From the NCBI GenBank assembly GCA_944472155.2, contig OX235279.1:175439868-175503867 (forward strand): a stretch of 64,000 nucleotides of DNA, written 5' to 3'. Below the pieces are notes generated by a model. It worked only from the letters and a program-made list of their open reading frames with translations. It had not been told where the DNA came from and did not search any database. The position numbers were made by a program, and so were the translations under genes. Each line of letters begins with the position of its first letter. The first letter of the stretch is position 1. Below are positions 11,540-23,612 of this stretch, one piece after another. This DNA is from Trichobilharzia szidati. Its lineage: Eukaryota > Platyhelminthes > Trematoda > Strigeidida > Schistosomatidae.

Positions 11540-11815
11540 CTGGAAATCGAAAGAATAAATTTGAATAAGGCATTTAGAAGACAAATTTCGCGAGATGATT
11601 TCATTTCATAGTTTCTTTACAACCTTTTAAATATGATTGGTCATTAGTGCGTACTTTTGTTTTTATTTAGATGGGTAATTGTCATGAACTTTATTTTATT
11701 ATTGTTAAGCATGTTAGTTGTAAAGCGGTTGGGAAGAAACTACGAAATGATATCATCTCGCGAAACTTGTCTTCTAAATGCCTTATTCAAATTTATCAAA
11801 GGGACTATTTGTTTT
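11540..11815. mobile_element. Foldback pair of Penelope-like element ends without a coding body
   Basis: 11555-11660 (TTTGAATAAGGCATTTAGAA...CGCGAGATGAT) recurs inverted at 11680-11800. The same end sequence borders the PLEs at 35288 and 52700. Only about 20-40 bp separates the arms. Confidence 0.65.
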
Positions 11816-12532
11816 AATTTTCTCAAACGAAAGAATAAAAATGAATTTGTGAAAATATATTCAAAATTATATTTGTAAATTGCGTAATTCCAACGTTTAC
11901 TGCTTTTGGCGAACTGGTTCGAACTTCTTCAGGGAAATTAATGGAAATTAACATAACAGAGGTTTACATGTATCAAAAGGACATCTCTTGTTTTTAAAAA
12001 CTTTGTCCAATCATGAGTCATGAAACTGTCATCAGAATATAATAAACAAAGAAAATTGCATGAGCTGTGATCAAAATTTGATTTGAGACTGACAAATACT
12101 AGTCTACTTTTGTTAAACACTTTAAACAAAGTGTACTTTTCATCAAAATTTTAGTGATTATGTTCGACTAAAGCTCATGGTCGTAGATAATTGAATATGA
12201 TAAAATATAAATGCATATGCGGTATACAATGGTGTGTGTGTGTACATGTGTGTATGGGAAACAACTGTGAATAATTAGTTAGTCTCTCCACAAGATGAAA
12301 TAGACAATTGGGAGTTTAGATCAAGAATGACTGATTAGTGATTCACATCCATTTTTATTTATTAATCAGGATTCGTCATGCATCAGATAACATCATGTCT
12401 GTTCAAACATTTGGGATTCACGCACTTATATAGGGCTTCTGCAGTCAGTATTTCTTTATACGAACAAAAGCTTTCCGTTGAACCTTAGTTATATCAAAGT
12501 CGATCTTGTGTCCTTTATATACATATGTTTGT
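11816..12532. other. Unassigned AT-rich sequence
   Basis: Short TG-rich run at about 12230-12255. Nothing else supported. Confidence 0.3.
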
Positions 12533-12729
12533 ATGTGCTTCAAGCTGGAAGCCTGTAGCAGTGATGATTATTTTTACAGGATAAGGTTGCCGGCCGCATG
12601 TCCAACATTCCCTCTTTATCAGTCTTATTACTGGCTTAGCGAGGTAAAGGAGTGCATCATTGTCTGGGGATCGAACCCCGGACCACCTGTGTGGTTGGCG
12701 AGCACTCTACCGCTGTGCCACCGACGCAT
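12533..12729 (-). mobile_element. SINE-A, A1 body
   Basis: Reverse copy missing the extreme 3' tail. Head with good B box (GGATCGAACCCC on +) and TGTGCCACCGACGC at its end. Head length and anticodon region do not fit a functional tRNA. Confidence 0.7.
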
Positions 12730-13561
12730 GAACGAAATTTTGAAATTACTCATTTCAGTTTCGCTGAGATTTACAAATATGATTTCTTCATAGGTCTAAT
12801 TGTCACTCGGAACTAATCAGTCAAATCTTGATTACAGCTCATATGAATACGCATTTAATATTTCCGATTTTGAGAACGAAGTAAATATAATCATTTAATT
12901 ATTCATATATTGAGGACTGAATCCAATAATAGAACCACTTCTGAGAACGTATGCCAGTATTACTCAGTGAGGTCTCAAAAAAGTACGTTTTCATAAAAAA
13001 ACTTCAGCTGAGAGTTATTTTACTCCACTGCCTATGAATGTCCTGTAATTAGGATTTAAAAATGTGACACTGAGAAGAGATGATCCGCCTTGCGAACTGT
13101 ACTGTGAACGGTCACCAGGTCAAGCTATGGCGTGTCACAACTTTAAATGAATATCCCCCTCTCCTCAGGGAATAAAGACTGAATAATTAAAATCTGAACA
13201 GCAAACACTATTTTAGTCTTATTTATGAGAAGCTAGGCGATCCGATCAAAGCAGAACTAATCGAATTCGATGAATTTGCCTTGTTCTTTCCTATCATTTG
13301 CATATAGATTGATTATAAAATAAATAAATAAATAAATAGATAAAGAACTCATAAAAGTAAACATACATACGTGTATTTTGGTGTCATCATTTCACTTAAG
13401 AAAACAAAAATTGACAAGCTAGATAGCAGGAGATTTATGACATGAAATTTACTCAAATTCTATGGGATATGAAAAACGAGTTGTTTTCCAATTAATGAAA
13501 AAGATTATTTTCTGCTGAAGAGAAACATTTCACTATTAATTACTCAGTCATTAAGTATCTT
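12730..13561. other. Unassigned sequence with (AAAT)n
   Basis: A short (AAAT)n run at about 13318-13340. No gene or repeat family recognised. Confidence 0.35.
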
Positions 13562-13850
13562 ACGGAGCACTTCGGTCCAATCAATCGACGGGAAAATCTT
13601 AAATTCAATTAAATAATTAATATGACCCATTGCACAAGAGGTGGCTCTCGTGGCCCAAGTGGTCTAGTGGATAACGCCTTGGCGTTTGAAACTATTGGCA
13701 GTGGGTTCAAGCCTCGATGCAAACATCATCACCACTCACTGGGGAATGCAAGAACATCCAGTTGATGAGTCTAAACCAGGACGAAACACGCATCCTGGAT
13801 TCCACTACTGCCAGTCACCATCCACCAATTAAATTTTAAGTATCTTACCA
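13562..13850 (+). repeat. Sm-alpha-like hammerhead repeat, full length
   Basis: Left flank block, head with A box (TGGTCTAGTGGATAACGC) and B box (GGTTCAAGCC), core 13752-13803. Stem I CATCCAG/CTGGAT is intact, but the box reads TTGATGA (C3 to T), which should abolish cleavage. Confidence 0.75.
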
Positions 13851-14152
13851 GTTAAAAATTAAATAAAGACTGTGTTATCAATGCAATTAATAAATTCAAA
13901 ACTACCATCCAGAGAACATCTAGATACTTCGATTCTCAATGGTCCCAGGAGTTCTGCTGTCCACTTTGCCACATAACGAAAAGTTGAAACTACCATGCCT
14001 AAAATGCAACGAAGTAGTGATCCAGATCTGTGGACTGTAGGTTTATCACATAACTGGGGAATAATAGATCCACAGGATCTCAACTTTTCACATATCTCTG
14101 TATTCGACAACGAATCACTCTTCATTCATGTGTGTCGGTGTGGTGTGTGCGT
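13851..14152. other. Unassigned sequence
   Basis: Overlapping short ORFs on both strands but no family recognised. Confidence 0.3.
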
Positions 14153-14221
14153 CGGTGGTATAGCGGCTAGGACGCTCGCCGACTATGCACATGGTCCGAG
14201 GTTTGATCCCCGGCCGCCACA
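14153..14221 (+). mobile_element. SINE-A head, truncated
   Basis: tRNA-like head GCGTCGGTGGTATAGCGGCT ... with B box GGTTTGATCC, cut off after ACACTCCTTTAG and joined to SINE-B. Confidence 0.6.
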
Positions 14222-14405
14222 CTCCTTTAGTGGCTTAATGGTATACGAGCTCGCCTTGAAACCAGAAGGTACTGGGTTCGAACCCCGGTGGGTGCGTACT
14301 GATGAAGAGTTCCAAACTAGGACGAAACAGCTGTCCAGTACTCCCATTTTTTCCAATGGTTCTCTAACCAATGTCAGCTCATGATGAAATCCTGTAACCA
14401 TTCTT
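14222..14405 (+). mobile_element. SINE-B, forward copy with clean hammerhead-like fold
   Basis: Head TGGCTTAATGGTATACGAG with B box GGGTTCGAACCCC. The fold at 14293-14345 is stem I GTACTG/CAGTAC, box ATGAAGA, stem II with TTCC and GGAC arms, GAAA, stem III CAG/CTG, TC before the cleavage position. Apart from A in place of the invariant C3, it has the hammerhead layout. Confidence 0.7.
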
Positions 14406-14579
14406 CATTCATTTCAAAATCTGTGTGATTTGTTCCACTACCATTTCTGTCTTGTTACACTAGAGTTTAGGTTTGTGAAATATTAAGTGTTTAGCATCTT
14501 GTAAATGTAATCCTTCTGATTCACCATTACAATGCCTGAACATTTATCTGGTCATGTTAGCAAAATATTCACACTTTTG
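14406..14579. other. Unassigned sequence
   Basis: Nothing supported. Confidence 0.3.
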
Positions 14580-16410
14580 TCATTATAATAAAGGTTTCCT
14601 TGTATTGTCCCAATGAATGAATGAAAACCAGAACGATATTGTAATTTTCACTGACGTTTCACTATCTAAGAATGCTAATAGCTTTATCAAAGTATTATTA
14701 TTATTAAACTAGAATTTACAAAATCCACTCAGCTGATATATGACAACTTAATCATTGTTCCTCAGTATCGGGTCTTTTTCGCGTTGTTGTCAAATTGGCC
14801 AATTGGTAAAGATAAGAAAACCAGGTGTGTAGATGACTGTTGGATTTGATAAGTGTGTAAAAGTATAATTATAGAAGCAGCGTGTGTTTACAGAAAATGA
14901 AATTAGTTATGACATTCGTGTTTATTTGGTCACTTCATGGAGTGAGCCAGGTGGGTGTTGTAACCAGGTCAAATTCTGTTATAATTCATCATTCCTATTC
15001 AGACAATTTGGATTCCACTTGAAATGAAGTGCTGGTGATGATGTGAGACGTCCTTTGTGATTTCTGAAATGCTTTTTCTGGATTATTTCAATATTGTGAG
15101 AATCAATTTTGTGGCCTGATTCTGTAGCGTGTAGACAAGCTATGTCTGATGATTTTTCAAGCTTTTGTAGTTGGACTGGATTTCTTGGTGGTCGAACAGA
15201 TGCTCTACGGTGTTCATTTCTTCTGATTTTGATTTCTCTCCGTTAATGTTTGTCCGATGTATATCGCATCACATTCGATGCATTTTATTTTATAGGCACA
15301 GTTAGATAGAGAATTCTTAGGGATTTGGTCCTTTATATGGACAAGGTTGTTTCGCAGTGTGTCGGATGTTTTGTAGAACACTCTAGTGTCGAGCTGATTG
15401 AGTACTCTTTTGATATCGTCTGTCGTCTCTGCTCTATATGCAATGACGACTGTTGAGGTCGATGTTTTCGGAATACGTTTTCGACCATACTTAATGTCTG
15501 TGTTGATTTTGTTGATGAAGTCCCTTGGGTAGTTGTTTTGCTTGAGAGTTTCAGTAATGTTTGATATTTCTCCTTCTTTTTGTTTCTCATGCGTTATCAG
15601 AGAGTGTGCTCGTCTAAGAAGACTTAAAACGACTGATACCCAGGCGCTGATAGAGTGTGATGATCCGAAGTCTAAATATTTATTCGAGTGGGTTTTCTTC
15701 TTGAATAAACATATACTAAAGTGTCCGTTTTCCCTCCTCTTAACTAGGCAATCTAAAAATCGTAGTTCACCGACGTCTGATACTGCTTCCAAAGTAAACT
15801 GGATTCTGGGAGATACACAGTTTATTTTCTCCAGGAATGAACTGTGTAGATCTCGTTTTAGCACTACAAAAGTAACATCTACATATCTTAGCCATATTTT
15901 AGGAGTGAGTATGCTTGAAAGGATGCCATCTTTGAATCTTTTCATGAAAAGGTCAGCGACTATTGGGGAGACTGGTGAACCCATAGCAACACCATTTGTC
16001 TGTCTATATAAATTCCCTTTAAAAGTAGAATAATTATTTTCTAGACAGAATTTTAAGCTCTTAATTATTAACTGGTGTCCCATGGACAACTTTGTGATAG
16101 CGTTGGATCTGATTCTAGTAGTCTGGAAATGAAATCAAGACTTTTGTTAATAGGGATAATAGTATATTATGAGTTAATATCGTAGCTTACTATAATGTCT
16201 TCTTTATCAATTTCTTGGTGTTCTATTTTCCGGATTTGAAATCATATAAATCTTTTACAACATTTTGAGTGTCCTTTTGCAGGGGACATAAAGCTATTGA
16301 TAAAGCTATTAGCATTCTTAGATAGAGAAACGTCAGTAAAAACATGAATATCGTTTTGTTTTTCATTCATTGGGAAATACAAGAAAACCTTTATTATAAT
16401 GAATGTCATA
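14580..16410 (-). mobile_element. Penelope-like element with inverted ends (copy 1 of the YVDV family)
   Basis: The reverse ORF at 15214-16089 (291 residues) holds NGVAMGSPVSPIVADLFM (RT motif B), RYVDVTFVV (motif C), FLDCLVKRR, then NCAYKIKCIECDAIYIGQTL, the GIY-YIG start. The second catalytic Asp of YVDD is Val. Upstream RT motifs are missing, so it is 5'-truncated. 14580-14690 (CATTATAATAAAGG ... GCTAATAGCTTTATC) recurs inverted at about 16300-16410. In the family, RT and GIY-YIG together perform target-primed insertion; this copy cannot. Confidence 0.82.
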
Positions 16411-16735
16411 TACCCAATGCCCAAATTTATTGTCAAACTGTTAAAAAGTTAACTTGATTTGGACAAATATAACACTTCTGTCAGTTTATTAATTTGAGTG
16501 AAGTATTCTTTAGTGAGATGCTGGGGACAGTTTCGGTTTCAATTTCATTAAGTGATGTGCAGTAGTAAGAAAGCAAGTTGTGTGAGAATATATTGACCAT
16601 GAATACGAGCCATACACGGTGCCTGAAACAAATTGAGTTGCTGATACTTTATTAGTCTTTGTTATAACAAATACACTTATTTGAAGCAGGTGATTCAGCG
16701 GAGAGTCTCTTTCCATCACCCATAAGCTGTAAAAT
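16411..16735. other. Unassigned sequence
   Basis: The first 25 bases resemble the outer flank of the PLE at 18650. Otherwise nothing. Confidence 0.3.
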
Positions 16736-17530
16736 GTATTATTGTTCCCTAGGACATCCAAGTTGAACACAAGGCTCCAACGAAACATCTCCGTTTTGTC
16801 CTATGCAGTTCTCTTTAGCTGGCCCTACACTTGCGCATAGTCTCTTATCTCCTGCATATCGCGGTGGAAGTCAAACCCAACTCGCCGCTTGAGCGATTTC
16901 GCCCAACGTTTCCTCAGCGTTTGTCCAGTCCATTCTTATTTTCTTCGGAATATTTGTTGATCAGTAGGTCCCCGATTGGTTCGTCCCAACAGTTCCTTAA
17001 TGCTAAGTCTTTCTGGCAGGGAATTTGGTTTTCATTGCGGAGCGAAGGCAGCTGTTAATAAACCTCTACAGTAGCCTGCTCGAAATGCTTTTCGAGACGC
17101 ATTTCCCAAGCTTTTGACCTGGATACTGAAGAAGTGACTAAACATTAGTGTTGAAAATCTGAATTTTGTCTTTTATGCTTAGTGCAGCAGACTTCTTAAC
17201 TGATTTTAGAACGACGAAATTCTGCCTTACTTTTTCAATTCCGAATCTGACATTCAATCATCCACACAGACTGCCTGAAGTTGAAGCGAATATGCCTAGA
17301 TAAGGGAAGGGAATTACCTCTTTCAAATTTATTCCCTTGATAGTGACTGGTGCCTGTTGTTGTTGGTTAGTTGGTTCTATTCATCAACTCTGTCTTCTCT
17401 ATGTTCGCTTGAAGTCCTGTCTTCTCTGGCTGCTTTTTCTGCTAGCTATTGGGTTTCAATCAGTAAGTCATCGAGTCAGTGTGACATTAAACGTAAAACA
17501 GCCACGAAATTGAAATCTTCTAAAGTGTGC
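16736..17530 (-). mobile_element. RTE LINE, degenerate 3' part
   Basis: Follows the same order as the other RTE copies in reverse (3' end, WIGHTLR region, FNTNVK-like region, linker) but with many stops and small deletions. An old copy. Confidence 0.65.
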
Positions 17531-17995
17531 TTATCTGTTAAACGTTTATATATTTTTTATTAATGATAATGTAAATTGTCACAAGAAACAATTGGTTATA
17601 TACTTCATTATATGGTTCATGGAGTATATGAATCTCAAACAGGAGATGTGGAAATAACAAGAGTTAGTAAGCAATTAAGACATTACGTAACAAGATGATA
17701 ATACACAAAATAATTGAGCAAAGAATATCCTTTTCGATTATTTCCTCCTCTTCCGGCTCTACAATTATATATATATATATGTTTATACATATAGAATATT
17801 CTAGAATAGTGGTCAGTAGTAATATCGGCATTTTTTAAATAATTTCGATTTGTTAAGTAAGATCACAATGGAATTACAGTTCATTAAAGATGCTTAAATA
17901 ATAATGATAATAATATAATAGCAAATAGAATATCCACTAAAATTAGGGAAATTTCACAAAAATTGGGGATCATTCAAACCTAGATGGCCAAGGTA
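17531..17995. other. Unassigned AT-rich sequence
   Basis: Short (TA)n run near 17767-17782. Nothing else. Confidence 0.3.
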
Positions 17996-18475
17996 AGGAT
18001 AATGTCTGAACTAGCTTCTTTTGGACACATAAGTTAGGCTTCTTAATGTAGACACCAACGGCCAGTCAGTAAATGAACTCTTAAGGCGAAGTTAAGTTTT
18101 ACAGATATGCGGTAAATGACTTTGAAAGCCTTGTTGACTTCGATCTTGTGTTCTGTATCCACAAGATGAGATAGAATAGCACTGCGAATAGATTTTGTTT
18201 GTCCTTTACTTAACCAACCACTGAGCAGGGTGATGTTCGTAAATTCGACGAGAAACACGCCTAATTGTACGGCCTATGTAACTGGCTCCACAGCAGCTAG
18301 TGATAAGACAACACTGCTAAAGGTTATGTTGAATTCAATAAATGATCAATAAAATTAAACTTAAATATAATTAGTAAATTAAGTAAAAATATAAACATAC
18401 GATTGTACAGCTTCTTGATAAATATGATGAAAAGAGACACTTCGCTGAATCACTTCTTTTGATTTTCTATATAGA
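17996..18475 (-). mobile_element. Penelope-like element C-terminus with one inverted end
   Basis: Reverse translation GWLSKGQTKSIRSAILSHLV ... AFKVIYRISV is the conserved region after the GIY-YIG core (compare 21151 and 46187). At 18397-18470 a forward-type terminal motif (GATTGTACAGC...CTTCGCTGAAT) lies on the upstream side of the element, so this end is inverted. Confidence 0.65.
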
Positions 18476-18649
18476 TATATCCTATTGAGAATTACTGACG
18501 AATTAAAACCTTATCTAATACTGATTTCTTTGTGAGTCATTCGAAGTTTCCAGAAATATCAGATTAACGTACACTCAGCTTAAGTTCATCCTAAGCAGTT
18601 ATCTGTAAGTTATATATATCCAAACCAAGTTCACTTGTAACAGTTTGAA
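18476..18649. other. Unassigned sequence
   Basis: Nothing supported. Confidence 0.3.
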
Positions 18650-20592
18650 AAAATATTTGGGCATTGGGGATACGATATTCATTATAATAAAGGTTTTTGC
18701 ATTTTCCAATGAATGAATGAAAAACAAAACAATACTGTTATTTTCACTGACTTTTCAGTATTTAATGCTGCTGCTAATAGCTTTATCAAAGTATTATTAA
18801 ACCGGAATTTTCAAAATCTCAGCATATATATAACAAAGAGTTAAGAGGTGAGAAAATAGACTTAGGTCAAGTTGAAAGGACATATTGAAAGTTAAAATAA
18901 CAATGAGTATCACTAAACCAAATAACAAAGGTAATAGTACATCTGTTATGGCATCAAAACAAAGTTTACTAACTTGATCATCGTTCGTCAGCCTGGGGTC
19001 ATTTTTCGTTGTCAAGTTGGTCAATTGGCAAAGATAAGACAACCAGGTGTAGATGACTGTTGGATTTGATAAGTGTGTAAAATTATAAAAACAGCGTGTG
19101 TTTATATTATGAAATTGCTTATGACATTCATGTTGATTTTGTCTTTTCATGAGGGAGGTAAGGGATGCTGTAACCAGGTCAAATTCTGATTTAGTCCATC
19201 CTTCCTATTCAGACAATTTGGAATCCATTTGATATAAAGTGCTGGTGATGATGTGAGACGTTCTTTGTGATTTCTGAAATGCATTTTCTGGATTATTTCA
19301 ATATTGTCAAAATCAATTTAGTGGCGTGATTCTATAGCATGTGGATGAGCAATGGCTAATGATTTTCGAAGCTTTTCTAGTTTAAGTGTATTTCTCGGTG
19401 GTCGAGCAGATGCTCTATGGTGTTCATTTCTTCTGATTTTGATTTCTCTCTATCGATGTTTGTTCGATGTATATCGCATCACATTCTAAGGATTTTATTT
19501 CATAGACACAATTAAATCGAGAATCTTTAGGGATTTGGTCTTTTACATGGACAAGGTTGTTTCGCAGTGTGTCTGATGTTTTGAAGAAAACTCTGATGTC
19601 GAGGTACTATTCTGATATCGTTTGATGTCTCCACTTTATATGGAATGACAACTGTTGAGGTCCATGTTTTTGAAATGCGTTTTCTGCCATACTTAATGTC
19701 AGTGTTGATTTTGTTGATGAAGTTCGTTGGGTAGTTGTTTTGCTTGAGAGTCTCAGTAATATTTTAAATATCTCCTTCTTTCTGTTTCTCATCCCTTTTG
19801 AGAGAGTATGCTCGTCTAAGAAGACTTGAAACAACTGATACCTTTGCGCTGATGGGGTATGATGATTTAAAGTCTAAATATTTATTGGAGTGGGTTTTGT
19901 TCCTGAATATATTATTATTATTGTTCCCTTGGGTTCCTAGTGGAACATAGGGCTTCAACTGCACGTCTCCACTTGCTTCTGTCTTCTGCTGTTCTTTTCA
20001 CTTGCGTCCATGTTATTCCATACTGTTTCATCTCCTCCTCACACGATCTCCTCCATGTCACCCTTGGACGTCCCACTCGCCGCTTCCCTTTCCTGAATAT
20101 AGATAAATATTAAAATATCCACTTTCTTCCCTCTTAACTATGCAGTCTAGAAATGGTAGTTCACCGACGTCTGATTCTGCTTCTGAAGTGAACTGGATTC
20201 TGGGAGATACACAGTTTATTTTCTCCAGGAATGAACTGTGTAGATCTCGTTTTAGCACTACAAAAGTAACATCTACATATCTTAACCATATTTTAGGAGT
20301 GAATATGCTTGAAAAGATGTTATCTTCGAATGTATTCATGAAAAGGTCAGCAACTTTTGGGGAGACTGGTGAACCCATAGCAACACCATTTGTCTGTCTA
20401 TATAAATTCCCTTCAAATGTAAAATAATAATAAGAAATAATAATAATGAAATGAAAATATAAATAAATACTTTCTAGACATAATTTCGGTTTAATAATAC
20501 TTAGCATTAAATAACGAAACATCAGTAAGAACAGTATCATTTTGTTTTTCATTCATTGGGAAATACAAAAACCTTTATTATAATGACTTATC
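18650..20592 (-). mobile_element. Penelope-like element with inverted ends (copy 2 of the YVDV family), interrupted by RTE
   Basis: Reverse strand: NGVAMGSPVSPKVADLFM, RYVDVTFVVLKRDLHSS, ISPRIQFTSEAESDVGELPF-like sequence, then the linker and endonuclease region with frameshifts. It carries the same YVDV lesion as the 14580 copy. Ends (CATTATAATAAAGG ... CAATGAATGAATGAAAAACA) at 18675-18790 recur inverted at 20490-20592. An RTE tail is inserted at 19912-20090. Confidence 0.8.
19912..20090 (-). mobile_element. RTE LINE 3' end inserted in a PLE, with 11-bp target duplication
   Basis: Bounded by TCCTGAATATA at 19901-19911 and 20091-20101. Inside: AT-rich tail, then about 165 bp of RTE 3' end in reverse. 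The interrupted sequence is continuous with the homologous PLE at 15690-15740. Confidence 0.85.
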
Positions 20593-20769
20593 TGTAAGCA
20601 CTTGTTCACCTTCTACACTTCATTTGATGCGATGATTTACAGTCACATTACATCAGGCATCATTTATCTTTTGTTTGGATGAAATAAGTGAGTGAACAAG
20701 TTTAATTTAGGCACCTATGGAGCGTGCATTCTATGCCGCATTCTTTTTCTTTGCATCTGGTACATTTTG

Positions 20770-20960
20770 CAGTTACTGAGCCTACGATTAAAGGATGAAA
20801 TTCTGTGGACTTTACTTCACACTGTATTTATAAGTTAAATTACAGTTGCAGTGAAACACATATAGGTAGAACTAACAGCATGTTCCAGTGTCGTTGGAAA
20901 GAATATGCTCTTAAATGGCTATTAATTTACATAAAAAGTCAATATGTACTTGCTCTGAAT
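20770..20960 (+). mobile_element. Penelope-like element endonuclease-region fragment
   Basis: Forward sequence GGATGAAATTCTGTGGACTT ... ACACATATAGGTAGAACTAA matches the reverse complement of 53200-53310 (KDEILWT ... HLYIGRTNR). Many stops. Confidence 0.6.
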
Positions 20961-21039
20961 AGAAATACAGTATAATCTACTACTGTTTCGTCATAAAATT
21001 AATATTAATGACTGTCTCTCAATTCATGAATAATCCCGC

Positions 21040-21885
21040 ATTCAGGCATTAATGAATACAAATACGTAGTTCAGCGAAGAGTCACTTTTCGGCGGCGAAT
21101 TCATTTTCTTACCTGTAGAATTAATTGTAAATATATATGGGTGATTTTGTATGTATGTGGGCAAGAAGTTTGTCAAACATCCAGCATGGTTGCAAAAAGG
21201 CAAGAGTGGTGCTATAAGGAGTACAGTAATGGAACACCTGGTTAACACTGATCATTGCATTTCAACAAACGCCTCCTGCTTCAAAATAGTCTACAGAATC
21301 AAGAATAACTTACCAAAGGCATTACTGTTTCACCTTCTTTGTATTAGTGAAGCTCTGGCCATTCACATAGGAAAACCGAAGCTGTCCGTACAAAAGAGAA
21401 TTACTCAACCACTTCTTTTATCGTGGTAAAAACTTTGTTAATTTTTCACCGCTTGATTTTGTTTGTCTGCTTGCTTGTTTCTTGAATTGCTCGTAATTCT
21501 TGTATTCGTTTACAACTCTTACGTGATTTCGTATTCTCTACTTTGTTTCTTTGTGCATCCTGAGTACAACTCAATCATCAAACTATTCATATTATTACAT
21601 AACTTCTTTTAACAACTGTTTGTGACAACTCATCACCTACCTTTGTTACCACCCTAATTTCACTAACACCTAATTTTCTTGACTGATTTTGTATTACATA
21701 ACTCCGATTACCAATCTTCACCTGTTTAGTTAAAATAACTATAAGCAAGTGTATTTTTGTTTGAAAAACTTAATGTACACATACATTCAAAATAACACAT
21801 ATATATATTTGCGATTGTACAGCTAAGAAAATGAATTCGCCTCCGAAAAGGGACCCTTCACTGAACTACCTGTTTTGTTTTCATT
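21040..21885 (+). mobile_element. Penelope-like element, truncated, with inverted ends
   Basis: Forward ORF 21151-21429 carries PAWLQKGKSGAIRSTVMEHL ... FKIVYRIKNN, the segment after the GIY-YIG core. The left end has the reverse terminal motif (GTTCAGCGAAGAGTC...GGCGAATTCATTTT, 21070-21110) and the right end the forward motif (GATTGTACAGC ... CACTGAAC, 21815-21870). Confidence 0.72.
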
Positions 21886-22377
21886 AATGTCTATCGATTA
21901 TTTCATGAAACTTTACTTTTTCAATTACTAAGGCTGATGGAGGCAATTGGAATTATCCACATTCATCCCCAGCTATGTATACAGAAAACAGAAGACTTCA
22001 GCCTCTGCCTACCGTGAACTACTTGTGCACATTTGTATCTGAGGGTTTGGGTAGATTTTTGTGATCACTTTCATTTAACTTTCATGTCTTGATTCTAGGA
22101 CGTGGTAGTATAGATTTAGGCATGTCACATGTCACTCAAGAATAGTCGTTAGTTACGTGACACAAGAGACAAGGTAACACATTCGGTCATTATCACTTAC
22201 GTGTAACTGCTTCACACTAAACAGAAAAATTTTCTTAAGAGGCATATTTTATGCTTTCAGAAGTGTTTTGTGCTAAAGCATAACACCATAAGAGAAATCT
22301 CGGAAATATCCTGACTAGACACCACTAAACTTGCTAAATTTGTATTTGTTATTTTCTATAGTTGGTTTGTAAGGAAT
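21886..22377. other. Unassigned sequence
   Basis: No supported feature. Confidence 0.3.
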
Positions 22378-22500
22378 AGTTTTTGTTTTTACGAGTTGAT
22401 GACGGATTGATATCAGTTAGAGATCCGCTGAAGACCAGGGAGTACTGGGCAACTGTTTCATCCTAGTTTGGGAATCACCGGCCGTATTCCACTGTCGAAA
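22378..22500 (-). mobile_element. SINE-B 3' half
   Basis: Reverse copy from the 3' end (GAGTTGATGACGGATTGATA) through the hammerhead-like segment (GGAGTACTGGGCAACTG ... CCTAGTTTGGGAATC), ending before the head. Confidence 0.6.
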
Positions 22501-22724
22501 ATGAATTCCTTTGTGAATGTCACTTCAGCTAACACGCCTGTATGGTGAGATTAGTCTTAACTACAACAACATTAGCTGATGGCATTAATCTACCAAAAAG
22601 CAACAAAACAATGTAGGATGCTTGCCTATTTTAGACACAGTGATGGAAAACAAGTGAAAATGCCATTGACGTAACTCGTCAGATTCGTAAGCGCCTGTCA
22701 CAACTTTTCTCCACTATATAATCA

Positions 22725-23612
22725 TTATTATTTCCTTTTATTCCTAGAGGAACACAGGGCTTCGGCTCAGGCTGTACGTCTCCGTTGTCTTCGGTTCTCT
22801 GCTAAAGTTTTCACCTGGCTTCAGGTCTGCCACCCACACGCTTTCATCTCCTCTTCACATCACCTCTTCCAAGTCACCCTTACACTGACGACCAACTCGC
22901 CGCTTCCCTTTCGGGTCCCACTCGAGTGATAGCCTGCATTGAGTGTGACGTCACTCACTTGATGGTTTCCTTAGAATATGGCCAATCCACCTCCATTTCT
23001 TCTTGCTTATTTGTTGCGTAATCGGTCCCTGCTGGATTGGTTCACTCGCAGAGATTCCTGTTGCTGATCTTTTCTGGCTGGTCATCTGATCTTGAGTATT
23101 GAGTGAAGACAGCTGTTGATGAAGGTGTGTAGTTTGTTTGAGGTGCTCTTTATGATGCGCTGGCCAAGTCTCTGATCCGTATGGTAGCACTGACGTCACA
23201 TTATAATTCAAAATCCAGGTCTTCGTTTTGTGCTCAGTGCTGTTGACCTCCACACAGACTTAATGAGAGAAATGAAGGCTTGTCTTTCTTTCCCGATTCT
23301 TGCTTTGATATCCTCGGCAGTTTCATTCACCTGTAGTGGAAACGATGGTTCCCATGTAGGTAGGTGGGTAGGTAAATGAGGTTGTTTCTTTCAGGTTCCT
23401 TCCATTTATGATGGTTGTTGTCGGTTGTTGTTGTCCAGGAATCTTCATCAATTCTGTTTTATCTATGTTTACTTAAAGTCCTATCTTTGATGCTTCTTCT
23501 CTCAGCTTATTGCCTTTCACTTGCATATCTTCCAGTTTGTGGGAAATCAGACATATATCATCGGCAAAGTCCAGATCCTCCAAGTTTTTCGTGAGGGTCC
23601 TATAAATATATA
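22725..23612 (-). mobile_element. RTE LINE 3' part, catalytic box preserved
   Basis: Short AT-rich tail, GTTCCTCTAGGAAT-type 3' end, then reverse coding: WRWIGHILRKPSSE and SATGISASEPIQQGP. Near 23545-23575 the reverse strand reads DLDFADDICLIS, an intact RT motif C. Several frameshifts. It belongs to the 'aggaaca' RTE subfamily. Confidence 0.75.

Noticed and set aside
13995..14384. 129-residue ORF as a gene
   Set aside because: Its second half is translated SINE-A and SINE-B sequence; the first half has no support.
15533..16033. 166-residue ORF on the + strand
   Set aside because: Exact antisense shadow of the PLE reverse transcriptase ORF.
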